Assembly: GCA_017304125.1 (NCBI GenBank)
Contig: JAFKLV010000300.1
Location: 1 to 9,587 of the forward strand
Reading direction: 5' to 3'
Length of the DNA stretch: 9,587 nt
Origin: Sphingomonadales bacterium
GTDB taxonomy: Bacteria; Pseudomonadota; Alphaproteobacteria; Sphingomonadales; Sphingomonadaceae
Shown here: positions 1 to 5,335 of the stretch, one piece after another
Position numbering within the stretch: position 1 is the first letter of the stretch
Layout of the letters: each line of letters opens with the position of its first letter
Made by a program: the position numbers and the translations under genes
Notes under the pieces: generated by a model
The model's database searches: none
The model's input: only the letters and a program-made list of their open reading frames with translations
What the model was told of the DNA's origin: nothing

Positions 1-906
1 CCGGCCGCGATCATGGGCGCCGAGGCGCTCGCAACCGGCAATGTCGACATGATCATCGCGGGCGGCATGGAGAGCATGACCAACGCCCCCTATCTGCTCC
101 AGAAGCACCGCTCGGGCGCGCGGCTCGGCCATGATCGCGTGATGGACCATATGTTCCTCGACGGGCTTGAGGATGCGTATGAGCCGGGCAAGGCGATGGG
201 CGTGTTCGCCGAGGAAACCGCGGGCGAGTATCAGTTCACCCGCACTGCGCAGGACGATTATGCCATCGCCTCGCTCACCCGCGCGCAGACCGCGCAGCAG
301 AGCGGCGCGTTCGATCGCGAGATCGTTGCGGTCGAGATCAAGGGCCGCAAGGGCGTCGAGACGGTCGACAAGGACGAGCAGCCGCTGAAGGGCGATGCGA
401 GCAAGATCCCTTCGCTCAAGCCCGCCTTCGTCAAGGACGGCACGATCACCGCCGCCAACGCCTCGTCGATCTCGGACGGCGCTGCCGCGCTGGTGATGAC
501 GCGCGAGAGCGTCGCCGCCGCCAAGGGGCTGAAGCCGGTCGCGCGGATCGTCGCCACCGCGGCGCATGCGCACGCCCCGGCGCGCTTCACCACCGCCCCG
601 GTCAATGCGATCGAAAAAGCGCTGGCCAAGGCCGGGTGGAAGGCGAGCGAGGTCGATCTGTTCGAGGTCAACGAGGCATTCGCCTGCGTCTCGATGATCG
701 CGATGCACGATCTCGGGCTCGATCACGCCAAGGTCAACGTCAACGGCGGCGCGACCGCGCTGGGCCATCCGATCGGCGCCTCGGGCGCGCGGATCATCGC
801 GACGCTGATCGCCGCGCTGCAGAACCGCGGCGGCAAGAAGGGCGTCGCCTCGCTCTGCATCGGCGGCGGCGAAGCGACCGCCGTGGCGCTCGAACTGATC
901 GACTGA
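1..906 (+). CDS. Acetyl-CoA C-acyltransferase (thiolase), 5' truncated by window edge
   Basis: This enzyme catalyses thiolytic cleavage or Claisen condensation of acyl-CoAs in the cytoplasm (fatty-acid or acetoacetyl-CoA metabolism). The frame is open from base 1; 301 residues are present of a family that is usually about 390-395. The visible start PAAIMGAEAL corresponds to the helix directly after the CGSGM active-site motif, so the nucleophilic Cys should lie only a few codons outside the window. Visible signatures are AGGMESMTNAPY (about residues 20-31), NEAFA (224-228), the GHPIGASGAR block with the catalytic His near residue 256, and the C-terminal CIGGGEA with the second catalytic Cys near residue 286. 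All key residues inside the window are intact. An internal ATG at 13 exists but is not the real start. The family is certain; the substrate (short-chain acetoacetyl-CoA or longer beta-ketoacyl-CoA) cannot be settled from this fragment, so no symbol is given. It converges on the transporter gene downstream. Confidence 0.95.
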   Translation, partial: PAAIMGAEALATGNVDMIIAGGMESMTNAPYLLQKHRSGARLGHDRVMDHMFLDGLEDAYEPGKAMGVFAEETAGEYQFTRTAQDDYAIASLTRAQTAQQSGAFDREIVAVEIKGRKGVETVDKDEQPLKGDASKIPSLKPAFVKDGTITAANASSISDGAAALVMTRESVAAAKGLKPVARIVATAAHAHAPARFTTAPVNAIEKALAKAGWKASEVDLFEVNEAFACVSMIAMHDLGLDHAKVNVNGGATALGHPIGASGARIIATLIAALQNRGGKKGVASLCIGGGEATAVALELID

Positions 907-914
907 TCCGGTGG

Positions 915-947
915 ATCCCGTCACCCCGCCAGGCGGGGTGACGGGAT
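915..947. terminator. Perfect 16-bp inverted repeat between convergent genes (candidate bidirectional terminator)
   Basis: Arms at 915-930 and 932-947 are exact reverse complements around a single central A, built on the core GTCACCCCGCC/GGCGGGGTGAC. The element starts 8 bases after the thiolase stop (TGA 904-906) and its last base is the final base of the opposing transporter's TAA stop (947-949). A transcript from either strand would form the hairpin. There is no clear T-run on either side, so this is not a textbook intrinsic terminator; it may act as a 3'-end stabiliser or be a degenerate member of the GC-rich palindromes found elsewhere in the window. Confidence 0.55.
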
Positions 948-1699
948 TACACCTTCGCCCGGAACGGGGTGAAATTGGTATTGCGGTCGAACACATCGAC
1001 GCCTTCGCGCCGCTTGAGGAAGCCGACCACCGCATAAGTGAACGGGGTCAGCAGCACCTCCCACGAGACCTTGAGCACGAACTGGCTCAGCATCACCATC
1101 AGCATCGCCTGTATCGGCCAATCGGGCGCGCCGATGAAGGCGAGCGGGTAGAAGATAAGGCTGTCGACCCCCTGCCCCACCACCGTGCTGCCGATCGTGC
1201 GGGTCCACAGATGCTTGCCCTCGGTCCAGATCTTCATCTTGGCGAGCACGAAGCTGTTGGCGAATTCCCCCGCCCAGAAGGCACAGATCGACGCGGCGAC
1301 GATCCGCGGCACCTGCCCGAACACGCTTTCATAAGCCGCCTGTCCGGTCCAGCCGGCATCCGGGGGCAGCTTCACCACCACCCACGACATGAACACCATG
1401 AACAGCATCGCGCCGAATCCGGCCCAGATGCAGCGTCGTGCGCGGGCATAGCCATAGACCTCGGTCAGCACGTCGCCGAGCACATAGCTCACCGGGAAGA
1501 ACAATATGCCGGCGCCGAACGGCCACGGCCCGATCCACGGCAGATCGATCACCGCGCGCTTGCCTGCGCCGATCACGTTCGACAGCAACAGGATCGTGAC
1601 GAACGCCGCCATCACGAAATCGAAATAGCGGAAATGCCCGCCGCTCACCGCCTGCGCGTCCACCGCCCGCAGCGGTTCGTTTTCGCCCCCATCCATCAT
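947..1699 (-). CDS. yhhQ: Queuosine precursor transporter (YhhQ/VUT family, DUF165)
   Basis: This inner-membrane protein would import the queuosine precursors preQ0/preQ1 (or queuine) for modification of GUN-anticodon tRNAs. The product is 250 residues, usual for the family, with several strongly hydrophobic segments. Family landmarks are RYFDFVMAAFVTILLLSN near the N-terminus, the GDVLTEVYGYARARR block (about 75-89), the FWAGEFANSFVLAKMK segment and a late GQGVDSLIFYPLAF segment. The open frame extends upstream to 1840, but residues encoded above about 1754 are an antisense reading of the tRNA-Arg gene (GFEPVTPSLEGS, a well-known annotation artefact). I therefore start at the ATG at 1699; an adjacent ATG lies at 1696. 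No convincing Shine-Dalgarno site precedes either, so the exact start is uncertain, and a GTG near 1648 is an alternative. The gene is divergent from the tRNA and convergent with the thiolase. Confidence 0.88.
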   Translation of the reverse strand: MMDGGENEPLRAVDAQAVSGGHFRYFDFVMAAFVTILLLSNVIGAGKRAVIDLPWIGPWPFGAGILFFPVSYVLGDVLTEVYGYARARRCIWAGFGAMLFMVFMSWVVVKLPPDAGWTGQAAYESVFGQVPRIVAASICAFWAGEFANSFVLAKMKIWTEGKHLWTRTIGSTVVGQGVDSLIFYPLAFIGAPDWPIQAMLMVMLSQFVLKVSWEVLLTPFTYAVVGFLKRREGVDVFDRNTNFTPFRAKV

Positions 1700-1753
1700 G
1701 ACATGATGCAATGTGTTTCGCCCGCCCGCAATCCGCGCTAGGCGCATCCGCGG

Positions 1754-1830
1754 GCGCCCGTAGCTCAGTTGGATAGAGCACGAGCCTTCTAAGCTTGGGG
1801 TCACAGGTTCGAATCCTGTCGGGCGCGCCA
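1754..1830 (+). tRNA. trnR-UCU: tRNA-Arg (anticodon UCU)
   Basis: A complete 77-nt cloverleaf can be folded by eye. The acceptor arms are GCGCCCG (1754-1760) and CGGGCGC (1820-1826), with discriminator G1827 and an encoded CCA at 1828-1830. The D stem is GCTC/GAGC with loop AGTTGGATA. The anticodon stem is CGAGC/GCTTG with one G-T pair, loop CTTCTAA, anticodon TCT at 1788-1790. The variable loop is GGGTC and the T arm is ACAGG-TTCGAAT-CCTGT. It reads the AGA (and possibly AGG) arginine codons, which are rare in such GC-rich genomes. No integrase or duplicated 3' end is seen nearby, so there is no sign that it serves as an attachment site. Confidence 0.97.
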
Positions 1831-1929
1831 CTTCATTCACCGGATCGGTACGCCTGCGCCCACGGCCGTCACTCGCTTCATCCGCGTTTTTTGTTCGGCA
1901 TCTGGTGCAAATGATGCAGGGTGAGGGCT
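1831..1929 (+). other. Spacer between tRNA-Arg and the exported-protein operon, with a T-run
   Basis: This 99-bp stretch must hold the tRNA 3' end and the promoter of the downstream operon. A T6 run at 1887-1892 could be the end of a weak terminator; the only stem I find is CGGAT (1841-1845) with ATCCG (1880-1884), short and with a long loop. I see no promoter with both a good -35 and a good -10. AGGGTGAG at 1918-1925 is the likely Shine-Dalgarno site for the ATG at 1930. Confidence 0.35.
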
Positions 1930-2832
1930 ATGCTCAGACCGATTTTTCTCGCCGCCATCTGGGGCGCCACGATCGCGGCCCAGTCGCCGGGGCCGCCCGC
2001 GATCAAGATCGCCGATCGCGGCGTCTTCCCCGAGAGCCTGACCGCGAGCCGCGACGGCACGATCTTCGCCGGCAATATCGGCAAGGCCGTCATCTATCGC
2101 GCCGCGCCGCGCGCGACGGTCGCGACGCCGTGGATCACCTTCCGCCCCGAGGAGGCGAGCCGGGTGATGGGGCTGTTGGCCGATGACCGACGCAAAACGC
2201 TCTGGGCCTGCACTTATGCGCCGGGCCCGGACGGCCCGAAGGGACCGGCCTCGATCCGCGCGTTCAATCTCGCCACCGGCAAGGAGCGGCAGCGCTACGC
2301 CTTTGACGGCGGCTGCAACGACATGACGGTCGCCGCCGACGGCACGGTCTATGCAACCGATTTCACCAACGGCCGCGTCCTGCGGCTGCGCCCCGGCGCG
2401 ACCGCATTCACGGTGATCGCCGCAGCGCCGGAACTGGCCTCGGCCGACGGGATCGCGCTGCTCGATGACGGCGCGTTGCTGGTCAACACCTTCCGCGGCG
2501 GCAAGCTCTTCCGCATCTCGACCGACAGCGGCGATCACCCGGCGACGATCCGGCCGATCACCATTTCGCAACCGCTCGAACGCCCCGACGGGATGCGTGC
2601 GATCGGCGCCAACCGCTTCGCGCTTGCCGAGGGCGGCGGGCGGATCGACGAATTGCGGGTATCGGGCGATCATGCCGAGGTCCGCACGATCGCCCAAGGG
2701 CTGCCGAAAAACCCCACCTCGGTCGCGGTCGTCGGCAAGCGCGCGATCGTTTCGACCGCCGATTTCTCGCTATTGGGACAAGCCGGCGCGGATGCGATAG
2801 AGGCCAAACTGCAGCAAATTCCTTTTCCGTAA
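1930..2832 (+). CDS. Exported SMP-30/gluconolactonase-like beta-propeller protein
   Basis: The product is 300 residues. A short hydrophobic N-terminus (MLRPIFLAAIWGATIAAQ) looks like a signal peptide cleaved near residue 18, placing the protein in the periplasm. The rest has the repeated strand pattern of a six-bladed propeller. Positions equivalent to the SMP-30 metal ligands appear to be present: Glu35 in FPESLTAS, Asn130 in GGCNDMTVAADGTVYATD and Asp220 in RPDGMRAIG. The SADGIALLDDGALLVNT segment (171-187) is also typical. Known relatives hydrolyse sugar lactones or related esters with a divalent metal. I chose ATG 1930 over the in-frame GTG at 1921 because it follows a purine-rich ribosome site and begins the signal peptide directly. 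It ends 21 bases before the sugar dehydrogenase gene, suggesting one transcript and a shared pathway. A purely structural propeller role without lactonase activity is possible. Confidence 0.8.
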   Translation: MLRPIFLAAIWGATIAAQSPGPPAIKIADRGVFPESLTASRDGTIFAGNIGKAVIYRAAPRATVATPWITFRPEEASRVMGLLADDRRKTLWACTYAPGPDGPKGPASIRAFNLATGKERQRYAFDGGCNDMTVAADGTVYATDFTNGRVLRLRPGATAFTVIAAAPELASADGIALLDDGALLVNTFRGGKLFRISTDSGDHPATIRPITISQPLERPDGMRAIGANRFALAEGGGRIDELRVSGDHAEVRTIAQGLPKNPTSVAVVGKRAIVSTADFSLLGQAGADAIEAKLQQIPFP

Positions 2833-2853
2833 AAACGACATAGGCGAGCCCGT

Positions 2854-4095
2854 ATGAACCATTTTCCGATCGACCGGTCGATGTCCGCGATCGCTGCCGC
2901 CGTGCTGGCGCTGGCGGCCACCCCGCTCGCCGCGCAAATCAACGCCGGCGCAACCAAGGCGGAGGCCACCCTCCCCTTCAGCGTGACCGAGGTCGCCACC
3001 TTCAACACGCCGTGGCGCATCGCCTTTCTGCCCGATGGCCGGATGCTCGTCACCGAGAAGCCAGGCGGGCTGTGGCTCGTCACCCAGAAGGGCGCGAAGG
3101 TCCCCGTCACCGGCGCGCCCGCGGTGCTGTTCAAGGGACAGGGCGGGATGCTCGGCGTCTATACCGCGCCGACCTATGCCGCCGATCATGGCATCTATCT
3201 GACCTATGCCGAGCCCGGCGAAGGCGGATCGAGCCTGGCGCTGGCGCATGCCAAATTGGTGATCGAGGGCGGCAAGGCGCGGCTCGATCATGTCAACGTG
3301 ATCTGGCGCGAAATGCCCAAGGGCAATGGCGGGCAATTCGGCGCGGCGGTCGCTTTCTCGCCCGACCACAAATATCTGTTCCTCACCGTCGGCGATCGCC
3401 AGCGCATGACCCCGGCGCAGAACCCCAATAGCGCGCTGGGCAAGATCCTGCGGCTGACGCTCGACGGCAAACCCGCGCCGGGCAATCCGCATGCCGGCCA
3501 CCCGGGCAGCCCCACGCTGACGCTGATCGATCCGCCGAAGGATACCGAGGCGGCCAAGACCGCCCCCGTGGTGCGGACCTACAAGGTTCCCGGCGTCAAC
3601 ATGGCGCCGGCGGAAATCTGGACGAGCGGGCATCGCACCCCTTACGGTCTGGCGTTCGCGCCCGACGGCCGGTTGTGGGAAGTGGAGCACGGGCCGAAGG
3701 GCGGCGACGAGCTCAACCTGATCGAGCGCGGCAAGAATTACGGCTGGCCGCTCGTATCCTATGCGGTGAATTACGATGACGTGCCGATCCCCAGCCCCGA
3801 TACGCGCCCGGACCTGCAAAAGCCGGTGATCTATTGGACCCCGGTGATCGCGCCGGGCAATCTGATGTTCTACCATGGCGCACTGTTCCGCGGCTGGAAG
3901 GGCTCGGCGCTGATCAGCGGCCTGGGGAGCATGTCGCTCAATCGCGTCGTGTTCGACGCAGCGGGTAAGGCCAAGCCGGCCGAGCGCTGGGCAATGGGCT
4001 TCCGCGTGCGCGACATCGCCGAAGCGCCCGACGGCGCCTTGTGGGCAGTGGAGGACGCCACCCCCGGCAAGCTGGTTCGCCTGACCCCCAAGTGA
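2854..4095 (+). CDS. PQQ-dependent sugar dehydrogenase (soluble glucose/sorbosone dehydrogenase family)
   Basis: This periplasmic quinoprotein would oxidise an aldose or similar sugar, passing electrons to an acceptor such as the cytochrome encoded next. The product has 413 residues. The N-terminus (to about residue 28, ending TPLAAQ) is a signal peptide; the predicted start has AGGCGAG 6-8 bases upstream, and an in-frame ATG at 2881 is an alternative. Family blocks are TPWRIAFLPDGRMLVTEKPG (about 52-71), GQFGAAVAFSPDHKYLFLTVGDRQR (160-184), GKILRL (196-201), SGHRTPYGLAFAPDGRLWEVEHGPKGGDELNLI (258-290) and GKNYGWP (293-299). The usual HFG catalytic motif reads QFG here (Gln161), and the usual RNP/RNPQG motif reads RTPYG (Arg261-Thr262). 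I believe a QFG-type subfamily exists, so this may be normal for it, but turnover should not be assumed. The substrate is unknown, and no PQQ biosynthesis genes are in the window. Confidence 0.88.
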   Translation: MNHFPIDRSMSAIAAAVLALAATPLAAQINAGATKAEATLPFSVTEVATFNTPWRIAFLPDGRMLVTEKPGGLWLVTQKGAKVPVTGAPAVLFKGQGGMLGVYTAPTYAADHGIYLTYAEPGEGGSSLALAHAKLVIEGGKARLDHVNVIWREMPKGNGGQFGAAVAFSPDHKYLFLTVGDRQRMTPAQNPNSALGKILRLTLDGKPAPGNPHAGHPGSPTLTLIDPPKDTEAAKTAPVVRTYKVPGVNMAPAEIWTSGHRTPYGLAFAPDGRLWEVEHGPKGGDELNLIERGKNYGWPLVSYAVNYDDVPIPSPDTRPDLQKPVIYWTPVIAPGNLMFYHGALFRGWKGSALISGLGSMSLNRVVFDAAGKAKPAERWAMGFRVRDIAEAPDGALWAVEDATPGKLVRLTPK

Positions 4096-4140
4096 CGGTC
4101 CACGAGGTGCATCGGCGGCCATGACAGACAAGAGGACTAT

Positions 4141-4554
4141 ATGCAGCGCAAGGTGATCGCCGGACTGGGCGGAATCCTGATTCTCGCCGGCGCGTCGTCG
4201 GCGCAGACCGGCCCGGCGAGCGGCGAGCAACAGGCCGCCGCGGGCGCGCAGACCTATGCCGGCCGCTGCGCCAGTTGCCACGGCGACAAGCGCGCCGGCG
4301 GCGGCGGCCCGGCGTTAAGCGGCGATGCTTATTGGACGCAATGGAACGGCCGCCCCGCACGCGCGCTGTATGACGAGATCGTCTCGACGATGCCGATGGA
4401 CGATCCGGGCTCGCTCAAGCCCGACGAGGCGATCTCGCTCGTGATGTTCATGCAGAAAGCGAACGGCGGCAGCGTGCCGGCCACGGCCATCGCCGATCCG
4501 AACGGCCTCGATGCGGTCAAGCTCGAGAAGGGGAATAGCGCGCCGGCCAAATAG
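4141..4554 (+). CDS. Small periplasmic class I c-type cytochrome
   Basis: The product is 137 residues. The N-terminus is a signal peptide (hydrophobic GGILILAG, likely cleavage after SSA near residue 21). A single haem-binding motif CASCH lies at 43-47, giving covalent attachment through Cys43/Cys46 and a proximal His47. The likely distal Met ligand is Met84 or Met86 in STMPMDDPG. After GGPALSGDAYWTQW the fold ends with LKPDEAISLVMFMQ, a usual last helix of such cytochromes, and a short polar tail. AAGAGGA at 4129-4135 is a good ribosome site 5 bases before ATG 4141. Lying 45 bases after the PQQ sugar dehydrogenase, it is probably that enzyme's electron acceptor, handing electrons on to a terminal oxidase. 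The two are often found as neighbours or fusions. The gene converges on parE. Confidence 0.9.
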   Translation: MQRKVIAGLGGILILAGASSAQTGPASGEQQAAAGAQTYAGRCASCHGDKRAGGGGPALSGDAYWTQWNGRPARALYDEIVSTMPMDDPGSLKPDEAISLVMFMQKANGGSVPATAIADPNGLDAVKLEKGNSAPAK

Positions 4555-4596
4555 GAGTCGGAAGCGCATGCATCCCGGCGGATTGATTATGGTCTG

Positions 4597-4890
4597 TCAG
4601 TTATCCTGCGTCGCCGCGCCGGAATCCCGCGCACCGTGAAGGAAGCGCTCGATGCGCACGCTTTCATCCTCGACACGGTAATAGATGACATAGCGGTGAT
4701 AGGGCTTCGAGCGCACACCGTCGCCAAGCTCCGGTCGCGCGACCCCGGCGAAGGGATGTTCGACGAGCACGGCGCACGCAGCTTCCAGTTCGCCGACGAA
4801 GCTTTGCGCGCGCTCGATATCATCGGCCGCGATGTAGAGCGCGATCTCGACAAGATCCGCCTCCGCCGCGGGAGAGAAAACGAGCTTCAT
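4597..4890 (-). CDS. parE: ParE/RelE-superfamily toxin
   Basis: The product is 97 residues, the normal size for ParE toxins, which inhibit DNA gyrase; some relatives in the superfamily are instead mRNA interferases. The start MKLVFSPAAEADLVEIALYI matches the family's first strand and helix. A middle EHPFAGVARPEL block is followed by SKPYHRYVIYYRVE (the central strands) and ends with IERFLHGARD, corresponding to the conserved VLHGARD-type C-terminus of ParE. Its ATG overlaps the antitoxin stop by 4 bases (ATGA, 4887-4890), so translation is probably coupled and toxin made only after antitoxin. It stands between the cytochrome gene and the ThDP enzyme as a self-contained module unrelated to their metabolism. 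Gyrase as target is inferred from the family, not shown. Confidence 0.93.
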   Translation of the reverse strand: MKLVFSPAAEADLVEIALYIAADDIERAQSFVGELEAACAVLVEHPFAGVARPELGDGVRSKPYHRYVIYYRVEDESVRIERFLHGARDSGAATQDN

Positions 4891-5153
4891 CCCGAACGTT
4901 TGGTCGCCGCTTCCGCCAGACGCGCCCTGACGCTCGAGAAAACCTGTTGCGCCGGAATACTCTCGCCGCTCGCGGCGCCACGATCGATCTCGCCCCGAAG
5001 CGCCTCCAGATGCGCGCTGCGCTCCTGCTCGCGTTCCTCAAGCAATCGCAGGCTGTCCCGCACCACCTCGCTCGCCGAGGCGTAGCGGCCGCTGCTCACC
5101 TGCTGTTTGATGAAGCCCTCGAAATGGCGGCCAAGGGTGAAGCTGGAAGGCAT
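4887..5153 (-). CDS. parD: ParD-type ribbon-helix-helix antitoxin
   Basis: The product is 88 residues. The N-terminal half (MPSSFTLGRHFEGFIKQQV, then SGRYASASEVVRDSLRLLEE) is the ParD ribbon-helix-helix DNA-binding domain, including the usual GRYxSASEVVRxxLRLLE pattern. The charged, flexible C-terminal half (about 46-88) should wrap and neutralise ParE. AAAGGA (on the - strand, 5161-5166) is a ribosome site 7 bases before ATG 5153. It is the first gene of the parD-parE operon, and ParD proteins normally autorepress with ParE as corepressor; an inverted repeat in the predicted promoter spacer fits this. Confidence 0.93.
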   Translation of the reverse strand: MPSSFTLGRHFEGFIKQQVSSGRYASASEVVRDSLRLLEEREQERSAHLEALRGEIDRGAASGESIPAQQVFSSVRARLAEAATKRSG

Positions 5154-5172
5154 GGGGACATCCTTTCAGCGG

Positions 5173-5201
5173 ATAATATCACTTTATGATAGTCGTCACA
5201 A
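5173..5201 (-). promoter_or_regulatory. Predicted parDE promoter with operator-like inverted repeat
   Basis: Read on the - strand, TTGTGA (5196-5201) and TATTAT (5173-5178) are separated by exactly 17 bases, a good sigma70-like pair. The start site would fall near 5166, leaving a leader that is little more than the Shine-Dalgarno site. Within the spacer lies the inverted repeat TATCA-n5-TGATA (5177-5191), and overlapping it over the -10 is the palindrome GATAATATC (5172-5180). Both are plausible ParD sites for autoregulation. The call is from pattern matching only. Confidence 0.6.
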
Positions 5202-5282
5202 CGCGCCGCCCGCGGCCGGTCGCCCCTGTCGCCATATACCTCAAAATTCGTTACAGCGTCTCGCTAAACGCGACAAATCCCC

Positions 5283-5315
5283 TTGCCAAGCGCGGCCGGT
5301 AAACATAACATGTTA
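5283..5315 (+). promoter_or_regulatory. Predicted promoter of the ThDP enzyme gene with TAACATGTTA palindrome
   Basis: TTGCCA (5283-5288) and TAACAT (5306-5311) are 17 bases apart. The -10 forms the left half of the perfect 10-bp palindrome TAACATGTTA (5306-5315), so a protein bound there would block polymerase. The same 10-mer recurs at the MFS promoter near 8661. A purine-rich TGGAGG (5322-5327) then serves the ATG at 5336. Promoter boxes are moderate matches (4 of 6 for the -10). Confidence 0.5.
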
Positions 5316-5335
5316 AGCGAATGGAGGCTATTCGC

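Noticed and set aside
1754..1830. tRNA-Arg as an attachment site for an integrated element
   Set aside because: No integrase and no repeated copy of the tRNA 3' end is seen in the window.
947..1830. Functional link between the queuosine-precursor transporter and the adjacent tRNA
   Set aside because: Queuosine modifies tRNAs with GUN anticodons (Tyr, His, Asn, Asp), not tRNA-Arg(UCU); the closeness is probably coincidental.
1700..1840. N-terminal extension of the transporter reading frame up to 1840
   Set aside because: This part of the frame runs antisense through the tRNA-Arg gene and gives the well-known false peptide beginning GFEPVTPSLEGS.
1837..4281. Long - strand open frames opposite the SMP-30-like and sugar dehydrogenase genes
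   Set aside because: They are antisense shadows of high-GC coding sequence, rich in Arg, Ala and His with no recognisable domain, while the + strand frames carry clear motifs.
5211..5300. Direct repeat CGCGGCCGGT (5211-5220 and 5291-5300) upstream of the ThDP enzyme gene
   Set aside because: A 10-base all-GC-type repeat is plausible by chance in this GC-rich DNA and has no other supporting structure.
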